Positions 52,502-62,400 of a DNA stretch of 64,000 nt are shown in pieces (position 1 is the first letter of the stretch; each line of letters begins with the position of its first letter). The position numbers and the translations under genes are program-made. Source of the stretch: Phymatolithon calcareum. Taxonomy: Eukaryota > Rhodophyta > Florideophyceae > Hapalidiales. The notes under the pieces are model-generated. The model was not told the DNA's origin and did not search any database. It saw only the letters and a program-made list of their open reading frames with translations. The DNA lies in NCBI GenBank assembly GCA_977006965.1, contig OZ345385.1, forward strand, positions 1,612,001 through 1,676,000. The letters run 5' to 3'.

Positions 52502-53741
52502 GCCTGTGCTTAATAGGAATCAGTAACCAATTTGTTATGCAGTAAACAAACGTGCAATATCGGTATTATTCTTCAAAGCGTTGCCCAGTAGCCTTCGCTA
52601 GTGTTCATAGTACTGTGCACGAGATGATGAGAGATAGCGCAGCGCATCGTGTGTGTAGTGGTTGGTGAAATGGATGTCAACGAGTGGCACAAATGTACTA
52701 ATTTGATGAATGAAGGGGCTTTGGTGCAGTAGAGTTTAAAGTTTTATATTTTTTTAATCCAAGTTTATATAAAAGCGCGGCAGACTTGCGAATATATGGG
52801 CAGCACTTCCGCAGCTGCTACCTACCCTCGACGTAAAGTTTAATAATGGATGGATGGATTTCTGTTTTATTGAAGCTCCCTTAGTCAGTTATCATTGCAC
52901 CTGAGAGACTTTTCGTTGCGCTACAATCCTTCGCTTACGTTTTCATTTTGATCGTAAAGTTTAATAATGTCCAGCACTTTATTGGGCAATATGGTAGATG
53001 TGGTGGTAGAAGTGAGTGCACGTGGGTGTGTTTCTGGAGGTTGCACTGCTGTGACGAGAGAGAGTGCTCAGATGTTTCGTACAGGGCCTTCTGAGTACAG
53101 TATCATAGAAGTAATTGTCGATAAAAGAAGGTGCGTCGGGTTCATATTGTTCATTTGATTGATACATGACGTCTTGATGGGTCGGTACTGTACAGTGAAT
53201 CAGCTGAAGCAGAGGGAGCCGTGTTCGGTGTCGGTTGCACTTTCGGTTTTAGTGTTGTCGTGGCCAGCGATCATGTGTTGAGATGAGGAGAGGAAAAAGG
53301 GGTGACTTTTATAATGTGACGATAGTTTAAAAGTGGTATGGGCAGGAGATGGTGACGACGATATACAGGATAAAAATTGTGTTCGGCAACATGGGACAGT
53401 GGAATGCGATTGGCGGGGATGCAGTGGGGGGAGGAGGGGAAAATGTGAAGACACGGTTTGAGAATGGGCGACCGTGGTGCGGTGTGGGGTGGAAAACGAT
53501 GTGTTTGTTGTCTGTGGGTGTTGTTAGAGGCCGGGAAAATAGTATTTAGTAGAATGGGCAATTTTAGTAGTGATTGTACAGGTTGTAAATAGTTGAAGGT
53601 ATAAGAGGAAGGAAAGGATTCAGGGGAGGGTGCGATGTTTAGAAGCAAGAGCAGGGTGCCATTTGCAGTGATTCGGTGCCTTATTGATGTTAATTATGTG
53701 AAAAAGTGTGGATTTTGAAGTTGAGGGTTAAAAGGTAATTG
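52502..53741. other. Gene-poor DNA with two LINE tails and a segmental duplicate
   Basis: 52740-52830 is an inverse LINE F tail (AATATATGGGCAGCACTTCC). 52849-52952 is a LINE G tail. 53281-53413 duplicates 34741-34869. 53349-53549 is an open plus frame reading TTIYRIKIVFGNMGQWN, without known homology. Confidence 0.5.
52849..52952 (-). mobile_element. LINE G 3' end with perfect TSD
   Basis: TSDs of 17 bp, CGTAAAGTTTAATAATG (52832-52848, 52953-52969). The tail (GGAT)n is at the left. Confidence 0.93.
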
Positions 53742-55729
53742 GATAGATGGATTTCTATTTTATTGAAGCTCCCTTAGTCAAATATCATTGCACCTGAGAG
53801 ACTTTTCGTTGCGCTACAATCCTTCGCTTACGTTTTCATTTTTATTTCGGACATTTTCTTTTGACGGTATCAACTGCCATTTCCAGCATCTCTTTTTGAG
53901 TATCGGAAAGTCGTTGCCTGGGCATTAAGTTTGAGAAAACTGTGAGAGCCTCATCGAGTTCGGAATCTTCGTTTCTTGCCTGTTCTTTCCAGGGATATGG
54001 GAAGCGGTGAAATAACCAGTGCGTGCAAAGAAGCCTGTGCTTCGCTTTCTAGAGGGTGAGGAATGGTGGTAGTTCGTTCTTGATGGGCTGAGGAGGGCGC
54101 CGGCCCTCCCGTCCTGTGGCTTTCGAAGGGAGATATGCTTCCCATTCTTCTTTTGCGTTCTTCAGCGTTCTTGCGTTTACGCTTGTCGTAGCGTCTAGGG
54201 TGCGTGCAAATTCTTCTGTAGAGGTACAGAGAAGAGGTTTGTGAAGCATATCGTTTGTCACGTTCAGTATTGCCAGTCGTGTTGTGCCCTTGGGAAGCTC
54301 AAGTGCCTGTTTTCTTCGAAAATTCTGTGCTGTTATGAACTTGGAGCTCAAATGCGCTTGGCGTATTTGAATGGATTCCAGGCGGCATATTCCTCGAAAG
54401 CGGGCCTGCATATTCTTGCACCAGGTTCCGAACATTCTAGAGAACAGGTTACTCTCTAGGGCGTCCTGTGCGCGAAGGATGTTACGCGTCAGATCTGCGA
54501 ACGGGAGAAGATACTCTGTCATTGGACGTACGAGCGCCTTATATAGTCTTAAGCATGTCGAGGGTGTGAACCCTTTCCCGTGGAGTCCGATGCTTCCTAG
54601 AACCATCAGTCGATTCTGTGCAGCATCTATTCTGGAAATCGTAGACGTTTCTGTTACGACGTTCGAAGATACGGAGATGCCCAGGTATGTAGTTTCGGAC
54701 ACAGTCTCAATTTATTTTCTTGCAAGAACGAATTTGAAGCTTTCGTTTGCACCATTGGGAGTTAAGACGCAACTCTTCCCGACATTTGTATTCCAGACCA
54801 TCTCGGTAGAGGCGGACCAGTCCGAAGGGATGTCCAGGAGCAATTGAAGCCCTATTGGGGAAAAAGCGCGAAGAATGACGTCATCCGTGAGAAACGTGGT
54901 CGGGCTTTTAGAATAATGAAACAGAATTGTTGACAAGTTCTCAGCAAGAACGTCCATGAAGATATTATATAGCGCCGGTGATAGTGGTGATCCTTTTGGG
55001 ACACCTTTGTTGATTACAAACCGATTATTTCGGTCGTCCTTAGGAGTATAGATCATGCTAGGTTGGAAAAAGTACATAACCCATGAGACCAGTGTTGCAG
55101 GAAGCCTCTTCTTGAGTAGTAGAGATAGAACGTGTCTTGGCATGGAGTCGAAAGTCTTCGAAAGGTCGAGAACGGCAATGTTCTTGTGACCATTTTTGAT
55201 TGCCGCAATGGTGTGCAATACGGCATCCGGGCATCCAGAGCCCTTCCTGAAGCCAGTTTGGATCTTATTGAAGTCGTAGTGTTTTCTCAGGATTTTATCC
55301 AGTGCGCTCTCTATGATTTTCCTTGTATGCGATAGAAGGGCTATCGGTCTGTAGTTTGCGGGGTATCTTGGGTCGCCTTTCTTGTAGAACGGGAGAAGAT
55401 TGATCAAGTTCCAGAGGCTGGGGTTTTCTTTCACGCGACCGCACGCCCTCCCGAGGGATATGATAAGTTTCGCAGATAGCTCAGGCGAGGCTTGGAATTT
55501 TTCTGAGAAAATTCCATCGGCTCCAGCGGCTTTTCGTTTTGGGGCCCGATGAATGGCCGCTGCAATTTCATCCTCTAGTTCTGGGGTGACGTTAAAAGCT
55601 AGTTTCTCCATCTCATGGTCTTCGAATGTGAATGAGATAGTATGAGCGTAAGCTAGAAATTCTTCCGGTTCCAGTTGGATGCCCATTGCTGAGTTTTTCA
55701 AGAACGTACCTTGTTTACGTTTCGAGATT
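53742..55729 (-). mobile_element. LINE family G, best-preserved element
   Basis: TSDs TTAAAAGGTAATTG (53728-53741) and TTAAAAGGTTATTG (55730-55743), one mismatch. Frame 55701-54712 (330 codons) includes RAPKRKAAGADGIFSEKFQA, PANYRPIALLSHTRKIIESA, IAVLDLSKTFDSMPRHVLSL, FVINKGVPKGSPLSPALYNI and FLTDDVILRAFSPIGLQ. A stop near 54712 separates it from the thumb/C-terminal frame 54702-54049 (ETTYLGISVSSNVVTETSTI, FRGICRLESIQIRQAHLSSK). L-T-D-D replaces the more common F-A-D-D; both Asp are kept. No endonuclease domain within the TSD-bounded unit. 3' UTR ends in GGAT-type repeats. Confidence 0.93.
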
Positions 55730-55743
55730 TTAAAAGGTTATTG

Positions 55744-56192
55744 TGGGGTGAAAAATGGCGGTGGGTTGGAAAAAAAGCGGTTTCGAGCGTGAGCGAGACG
55801 GGGCGGATGCAATGGGAGGGTGAAAACGGGGTAAAAAGGAGGTTTTCAAAAATTTTGCCTCCGGCCAGCAGGGCCTCAAAAGTTTTTTCATGAGTTTTCA
55901 AGTGTTGGAGGTGGCCAGTTTCAGAATTTTCCAAATCAGCACCACACCGTCCTGTGCCCTGCCTACTTAAACCGCGTCCATGTACAAACTGTGCAACCGC
56001 AAACACAGCCTTCCTCTCCCACATAACGCTCCCCATTTCAGCCCTTTACAAAAATGTAGCACACTGCACATACTCTATTTAATGAATAAAAATGATAATT
56101 TAATTATCTCCACGTTCCTACTATATATTCAAACTTGGTGCTCGTCCTGCTGCACGCTTCGCCCAATGCCTTCATACTCACAATCGTGATGA
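55744..56192. other. 3' flank of the germin-like gene; no other gene
   Basis: AT-rich, with AATAAAA near 56085 on the plus strand. Nothing else recognised. Confidence 0.35.
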
Positions 56193-56990
56193 TTACGCAG
56201 CAGCAGGAACAGGTACGGTGCCCGGGTCTCCTGAGTTCAGCACCCCGAGAGAAACTCGGATTAAGGAGATATTAGGAGGCTAGTAGAGAGATGAATGTGG
56301 AAGATAGCGAGAAGCTGCCCTGTTAATCAAATTGAGGTTTTGGAGCTTCTAAAATAAATCAACATATAACCCCACCCCGATGAAGGTACAATCAATGTTG
56401 CTGATGCACTTCACAAGATGCACAAGACCCTGAGGGAACACCGTTGAGACCCCCTTCCTCACCACGTTTCGGATAATTCTCGCAATATTTCCTTCGTCCC
56501 ACAGGTAGGAAACCATTGTTCCTCTGGTCACATACAGCACCTCGGCGCCACGCGGATGGTAATGTTTTACAAACCGACGGCCAGATGCGACATGCACTGT
56601 AGAGATGCGGAACTGGGTGTCGGTCGCAGACAGGACCTTCGTGTTGGTGGCGTCAGCGGTGATCCCAGAAAAGCCTTTATTTCGAGAGATCGGCGGGACA
56701 TTGCCACGGATGACAAAGTCAGCGGCACGAAGCTTGGAGCGGACCTTTTGAGCAGAGAATGGACCGAGGCTGGGGATGGCGGCGGTGGAGATGTGGAGGA
56801 GAGCGGAAAAGAGGAGAGCGGTGATAAGTGATGTGCGCGGCAGTTGTGTGAGTAGCTGCTTGGTTTGGTTGCTACGATGGAAGAATGAATGCGATGAAAT
56901 GGATGGAGTGAGGTGAGGTGAGGTGCGGGGTGCGGAAGGCGAGGGTGTGGATTGGTTTGGATAGGATTGAATTAGTTTAAGCGCGGGCAT
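56193..56990 (-). pseudogene. Germin-like cupin gene interrupted near its 3' end
   Basis: From ATG 56990: a Ser/Pro-rich stretch, then a hydrophobic segment LITALLFSALLHISTAAIPS that could be a secretion signal. The cupin follows: FVKHYHPRGAEVLYVTRGTM (H-x-H and Glu metal ligands of germin box 1) and VFPQGLVHLVKCISN (third His, box 2). Germin-like proteins are secreted Mn-binding cupins, some with oxalate oxidase or superoxide dismutase activity. The current frame ends in LINE sequence. Removing the LINE and one TSD restores a reading end VLNSGDPGTVPVPAAA, stop at 56193-56195, which fits the family's S-x-N-P-G-T end. So the gene was intact before insertion. Truncation costs only the last ~16 residues, so partial function is conceivable. 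Confidence 0.85.
56250..56371 (+). mobile_element. LINE A 3' end in the germin-like gene
   Basis: TSDs of 8 bp, CACCCCGA, flank the insert on both sides. It begins GAGAAACTCGGATTAAGGAG and ends AATCAACATATAACC, nearly identical to 7480-7601. Antisense to the host gene. Confidence 0.88.
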
Positions 56991-57119
56991 GATGAGGTTA
57001 TAAGCAACTGTGAAACGTGATGTGCTGTACAATAATAATATTATTGTTGTGCATTACCCAAAACGGGGTGCGGTGCTTTCCCATGTGCGGTCCTCGCATT
57101 TCACACTGCGGTGCACCGT

Positions 57120-57440
57120 TTGAAACAATTTCTCCCTGAGGAAAGCTTGCCCGTATATTCGTATGTCTGTGGGGCTTTTAAAAAATTGCAATAAAAAATC
57201 GTCTCCGATGGTATCTTTCCCGCATTGGCCGGTGAACTCGATAAGGGTGGAGGTTCTCATGGGAGGGAAAATTCCAAATGGCCACTTAATGGCAAGTCTT
57301 CTATGTCTTCTTGAGTTGAAGAGAAGGTGTGGGGGTAATGAAACTTTCGAGTACGGTATAGGTCGTTTTGCGACTTTTCCACATCCTCTGCATGTGTTGG
57401 ACCAGAACTTTATCAAAGGCTACAAGACTTGATTAATGCC
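57120..57440. mobile_element. LINE F tail (plus) joined to a LINE D-like C-terminus (minus)
   Basis: 57225-57440 minus encodes HLLFNSRRHRRLAIKWPFGI then FPPMRTSTLIEF, matching D at 10120-10220. 57120-57210 plus is an F 3' end (GAGGAAAGCTTGCCCGTATA). The head-to-head join may mark an inversion or two insertions. Confidence 0.6.
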
Positions 57441-57592
57441 GCATTACTGCAACAAGCGGCGTTGGCCAACGATGCACCCCTGAGTACAAGACTCATATGG
57501 AGTAGTGCCTGTGAGAGCGCTGCGGCCGACGGTATTAACGTTCGCGCCGCACGTGCTCGCGAGTTGCATCATGGAAGTGGACTGCACTTGAT

Positions 57593-58680
57593 ATGAATAT
57601 ACAAAGCTTGAGCGCAGCATATGAATGCCGAACAGCCAAGATGGGAATATGCCATGCACCTGATGCCATGGACGACAAGAGTCCAAACAGCTATTGCAGA
57701 CGTGGAGAAGACTTTTTTTCGACAAGTATTTGGTCCAATCGCAAAAAATCGACCGGCGAGACTTCGTCTTCTCTGTCGCATACATAATGCGGAAGACAGA
57801 AGACTTGTTCTAGCGTTACGAATTCTTGAACGAGCCAGAACAAGGGAAATGGGCTTGCTCGCAGTCCCAAGAGAAGAAAGAGACGTCGAGGAATTGCAAT
57901 GGGTGTGTCGTGACATATCATCAATGTTACATCACGACCTATTCGAGACGGCACTAACCTATCTTAAGCAGCGTGTTTCAGAAAAATCGTTGAGGGACCT
58001 GCTCTTTAAAGACGAAGGAGAAGGCTTGGAGGCGAGCAGAAAGAGGAAAATTCCTTATGATATTCCCGGGTCTACTCGCGCCATCATCAGACTACCGAAA
58101 GCACGTCACCGCCAATTGGCGATTAAATGGGCATTCGGACGTTTTCCCAAATTGAGTACCACACTTCTGGAAGACAAATTCGGTGCAATCGTACCAACTC
58201 TCATGAACAAGCTCGAAGTGCACCTTCAAAGATATCGACTAACAGAAGAGGAGACTAGTGAGACTGAAAAGGCACTTGACAAAGTACTATTCCTCACAAT
58301 CGTCTTTTATGACGACATGGAATAGACCAAGACAAAATAGAACGGCGACGCTGAGATTCCTACGAACAGGACAAGTGGACTCTAAGCTTTTCCCTCCACC
58401 TTCTCTGGAGGAGGGTTTTTGCAGCTAGGGCTACGACGATAGCAACGAGCTTTTGCGGGCTTTAACAGAGTAACGGAGCTACCAAGGTAGTAGCATCTGA
58501 AACGCATCTCCCTTACAGTCTTATGAGTGTTTCTGAGGGTTTAATAAATTCAAAAAAAATATATATATATATGAATGCCGAACAGTGCTCCGTGAGACGT
58601 TTCAAAATTATGATAGTGAATTCTCTCCAAACTACCGCACTTCGCTAGACATAGTTACCGGTAGAGCTGTCGAGCACTAA
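57593..58680 (+). pseudogene. Short host frame split by LINE B
   Basis: ATG 57593 opens a frame whose first codons read NIQSLSAAYECRT. If the LINE B insert and one TSD are ignored it closes at 58678 after ~46 codons. No known family. It may be only part of a gene, since the upstream plus frame LINAALLQQAALANDAPLST lies in another phase. Confidence 0.3.
57636..58566 (+). mobile_element. LINE B with perfect TSD
   Basis: TSDs of 17 bp, ATATGAATGCCGAACAG (57619-57635, 58567-58583). Frame to 58325 is unbroken: WEYAMHLMPWTTRVQTAIAD, RPARLRLLCRIHNAEDRRLV, RKRKIPYDIPGSTRAIIRLP, KARHRQLAIKWAFGRFPKLS, ending KALDKVLFLTIVFYDDME. 3' UTR ends with TTTAATAAATTC and A/TA-rich tail. RT palm absent. Confidence 0.94.
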
Positions 58681-58709
58681 ACCTTCCATATCTTCAAAGG
58701 GACATTTTG

Positions 58710-59711
58710 GGGTTATATTTTGATTTATTTTAAAAGCTTCCAAAGTCTCAATTTGATTAACAGGGCAGCTTCTCGCTGTCTTCCACATTCATCTCACTAC
58801 TAGCCTCCTAATATCGGCTTGTCGACCGGGATTTTAACTGTCCGTCCCTCTTCTTCCAACTCCCATATTTTTGCTGCTTCCCATATGTGTCCGGTTTTTG
58901 ATATCATACCGTCTTCTGCTTGTTTTAGAAGTTCGTTGATTCTCTTCTCTAAGATGCCCAATATCCTTTGATACATCTTCCAGATCTTCTTCTCTTCCTT
59001 GATATTCTTCTGTGATCTCATGGTACTTCTTCCGTCTCACCAGGCTGAAGGCGAACCTTTCAGCCTGGAGCGCTCTCCTCATCTGTGGGCTGGCGAGTCG
59101 GCAGAGCACTCGCATCCGCTCCCTTCGATGTTCGGCATATTTTCCGAAAACATACCTGAAGAAAAGACCTTCCGCTGCTTCGATTCCGGATGACAGGCGT
59201 TTGGTGATCGGGGTCAGGTGAATGGCATACTCCCATTTGGGGAGAATCAATGTCTTGAAAATCCTGATGCAAGTTGCTGGCTGGAATCCTCTGACGTTCA
59301 CGCTTATTTGGCGGAGTTTGCGTATACATCCCACCGCATTCCGAACTCTTGAAATTTCTGTATTGTCCGTGACTCCTTTGTTGTTCATACTGATCCCCAG
59401 GTAGGATAGTCTCCAGGCCTGATGCAGCTCTTTTCCTGCAAGGAAGAATTTCTTCGTTGGGAGACCTTTGTACTTAAGGACCTTATTCTTTGCTGGATTT
59501 GTGATCCATTTCATGGAGTTCTCGCCTGCCCACTTCGTGGCTATGTTCAATAGTTATTGCAACCCTTTGGCATTCTTTGCCTGACGAAGAACATCATCAC
59601 CAAATAACTGCGCTGGATGTTTAGACACGGTTCTTGGTACTTGGGCGGCGGCTTCGGCGAACGTATCCATGAATATATTTTGTAGCATGGACTGAGCGGG
59701 GACCCTTGGGG
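58710..59711 (-). mobile_element. LINE A with TSD
   Basis: TSDs of 12 bp, AGGGACATTTTG (58698-58709, 59712-59723). Minus frame 59550-58834 reads KWAGENSMKWITNPAKNKVL, SYLGISMNNKGVTDN and LPKWEYAIHLTPITKRLSSG. The upstream palm (PQGSPLSP, FGDDVL) is split by frameshifts; FADD has become FGDD. The C-terminal SVLAKYF region is deleted. Confidence 0.9.
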
Positions 59712-59770
59712 AGGGACATTTTGTGGTAAACACCATTTACTGGGCCGCGCTGAGGGCCGGTTCCACTTCC

Positions 59771-60185
59771 TCAAAATTGCATCCTTACGAGGAACTTGAT
59801 ACGAAACTCAAGGGCATGGAGCATAACTTTTTTTGCAACTGTTTAGTTGTTTATTTGAAAGCCCTCATTAACACTCCTAAGACTGCACGGGAGCAGCTTT
59901 TCGTAACTTGTTCATTCTAGTATATCGCCTGGTCCGTAATACAGGGACTCGTCGTTCTCCATATCATGGAGCATCATGCGTGGAGGCTCGAATATATGAC
60001 CGAAAAATCTAGCTTCATCGCCTGCATACGTACAATCTCCCATAATAGGAAATCCAGATCCAGCTTCGTTGGGAAAAGCAGCATGAGCGGCATGAATACG
60101 TAGTTGGTGACAACAACCAGAGCGGGGGCGCAACTCCACCAGAACCACACGAGCGCAGTAGTATGTTGCGATGGGAAATTATTTT
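59771..60185 (-). pseudogene. C-terminal part of a RluA-type pseudouridine synthase, LINE-interrupted
   Basis: Minus strand reads RVVLVELRPRSGCCHQLRIH then GFPIMGDCTYAGDEARFFGH and FEPPRMMLH, the conserved RluA/YnhA C-terminal block (ELRxxTGRxHQLRxH ... GHPIxGDxxYG ... RxxLHA). These enzymes isomerise uridine to pseudouridine in rRNA or tRNA. After removing the LINE and one TSD the frame continues ALEFRIKFLVRMQF-stop (59771), so RMMLHALEF is restored as in the family. The catalytic Asp (GRLDxxTxG) would lie upstream of 60185, where the frame is closed by a stop, so only a fragment or a 3' exon remains. Confidence 0.8.
59825..59964 (-). mobile_element. LINE C 3' end in the pseudouridine synthase fragment
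   Basis: TSDs of 10 bp, CATGGAGCAT, at 59815-59824 and 59965-59974. The insert encodes only MENDESLYYGPGDILE-stop and the C 3' UTR. It fuses in frame to the host protein. Confidence 0.92.
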
Positions 60186-61157
60186 AGGTTATATAGGATC
60201 CACAGACACCCCTGAGGGGGAGCTCGGGACTGACTTGGGTAGTCTGTTGCAGACAGTTAACCGAAATATTTCTGTTCGCAGCGCCTGCGTGCCGTTACGT
60301 GCTAGCAATGTAGAGTAAGCTGTGCAGGTAGTCTTGCGAGCTGTGCTCGGTGTTCTGCACAGCGAGCTCCTGTTTCGGTAAGGTCTGTTGTAGACTTTTG
60401 TCCGGACGCCACCGACAATAGTGTTTGTATTCTCGTCTTAAACGTCAATAACGGGTGATTTCCTCCACAAAAGTGGTTCCTAATTGACAGGAGAGTACCT
60501 CAGGGGTCTCCGCTGAGTCCCGGTTTGTAAAATCTGTTCATGGACGTGTTCACAGAAAGAAAAAGCCAAATCCCAAGAGAAATTTTCGATCGCGCCGCAG
60601 TTCTATTTGCGGAAGACGTGCTCCTAACGGCAAAGTCACCATATGGGCTACAGAGACTGTTAAATATCTCGTCGAAATGGGCCAGAGACAGGCAGATGAT
60701 TTGGAATTCGAAAGCAGGGAAGAGTGAAGTTCTTCTTTCGGCGGACTCAAGCTCTTCCATATTCAAGCTTGCAGGACAACAGCTGACAAAGGTTGAAGAA
60801 GTCTCTTACCTTGGCATCTCACTAAGCGACCAGGGAATTACAGACACAAAAATGCTGGAGCGTATCGGACGTGCCAATATCGCTGTTCATCAACCTAGAT
60901 CTCTCGGTCTCTCATTCCGGGTTATCTCCGGTGATCATCCCACTTCCGAGAGCAAGGCACCGCCAATTGGCAGTGAAATGGGCATTCGGGCGTTTCCTTC
61001 CGATGAGTACCAAAGTTCTCGAAAATAAATTCGGGGATACCGTACCAGCTCTTATGAAAGATCTCAATGAGGACCTTGGAAGATACAGCCTAACTGAAGA
61101 GGAGACTAAGGTGACTGAGAAAGCACTCGATCAAGTACTGTTCTTCACAATCGTATT

Positions 61158-61881
61158 ACTAAGCGAGCACTCGACGAGCTTTATAAGTTCCCACCATTGT
61201 AATCCATCCTTTCGTCGGCGGAGGCGGGCGGAGAGTTGAGTATGATGTTGGGAGCATTGGGAGAGGCCGTAACCGGAGCATCTTAATCTTGCGCAGTCAC
61301 TAGCCATTGGAACACGGGACTGAGTACAATCGTCTTTTATGACGACATGGAATAGACCAAGACAAATAGAACGGCGACGCTGAGATTCCTACGAACAGGA
61401 CAAGTGGACTCTAAGCTTTTCCCTCCACCTCTCTGGAGGAGGGTTTTTGCAGCTAGGGCTACGACGATAGCAGCGAGCTTTTGCGGGCTTTAACAGAGTA
61501 ACGGAGCTACCAAGGTAGTAGCATCTGAAACGCATCTCCCTTACAGTCTTATGAGTGTTTCTGAGGGCGTTTAATAAATTCAAAATTCAAAAAAAAAAAA
61601 CTCGACGAGCTCCTAACCATGTTTCAGGCTGTGGACAAGTAAGGACTACCCGCAACTTGAAATTACAGCGTGTCACAGGACAGGGGAGTAACTTTCCCCC
61701 TCGAGGTCCCGAAGGAGACCAGAGGTGAGTTTTTGTAGTCCACTGAGTCGTGTTACATCAACAAGAAAAGAAAACCCCTTCAAGACAGAATCTAGCCAAA
61801 TCCCCTTGGCCTTAGGAAAGTTGCCCCGAGCGTCAGCAGATGCGTTGGTAACTTTTAAATAAAAATCTACCTTTCTTCTTC
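61158..61881 (+). mobile_element. LINE D inserted in LINE B, itself split
   Basis: TSDs of 17 bp, TTCTTCACAATCGTATT (61141-61157, 61882-61898). First codons continue, after the inner insert, as LLTMFQAVDK-stop, matching DEILAMYQEAKAAL of the 8430-10610 copy. 3' UTR and (TTC)n complete. Confidence 0.92.
61181..61600 (+). mobile_element. LINE B 3' end inserted in LINE D, with a foreign 5' piece
   Basis: TSDs CTCGACGAGCT (61170-61180, 61601-61611). 61326-61600 is LINE B 3' UTR and poly-A, nearly identical to 58297-58560. 61181-61325 matches no B copy in the window. Confidence 0.88.
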
Positions 61882-62164
61882 TTCTTCACAATCGTATTCT
61901 ACGACGACCTCGAATTGGGCACTAGCCAGCAAGATAACGTTCCGAACCAGTTATGAAACCGTAGAAGCGAACTCTAAGCTTTTCCCTCCAACATTCAAGG
62001 AGGAGAGTTTTTGCAGCTAGGGCAGCGACTCCAAACTGAAATCTGCCTGCGCGCATGCGACAATAGTAAAGGGGCTACAAGAGATGTAACAACTGAAACG
62101 CATTTCCCTTACAGTCTCATGAGTGTTGCTGAGGGCGTTTAATAAATTCCAAATTTAGGCAGAG

Positions 62165-62400
62165 CAATGAATATTCCTATTGCAGGCAAGATACCAGGCA
62201 TCCTTTCTCTAAGAGAAAAACGACACTTTTTAATGTTGACATTTTTCCTAGCATCCCTTTGGAGAAAATCCGTATTGGGTGCCCACAGTGGGACTACCGT
62301 GGTGATCGAATAAGTCGCCTTACAACGTTCTCTAGTGTCTATTTTACGAACTCCCTCAATTGAGGGGCGTTTAATAAATACTATGTACTTTAAAAAAAGT
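62165..62400 (+). mobile_element. Decayed LINE A2 scrap with B-like tail
   Basis: Encodes QIPGILSLREKRHFLMLTFF and SLWRKSVLGAHSGTTVVIE, matching the A2 segment VLPVRERST...LWRKSVLGAYFGVTAVIE. It then shows AGGGGCGTTTAATAAATACT and poly-A. Confidence 0.65.

Larger units (their letters stand above)
60460..62155 (+). mobile_element. LINE B, outermost of a three-level nest
   Basis: Starts with FLIDRRVPQGSPLSPG, then LFAEDVLLTAKSPYGLQ (FAED instead of FADD: catalytic Asp lost), WNSKAGKSEVLLSADSS and VSYLGISLSDQGITDTKMLE. An internal deletion near 60900 joins to PRARHRQLAVKWAFGRFLPM. The end FTIVFYDDLELGTSQQD follows the nested insert at 61899. 3' UTR ends CGTTTAATAAATTCCAAAT. Confidence 0.9.

Noticed and set aside
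60165-60470. Possible solo LTR (TGTTGCGATGGG..., TATATAGG) between the synthase fragment and LINE B
   Set aside because: The start looks LTR-like, but I could not find a matching end or a target duplication.
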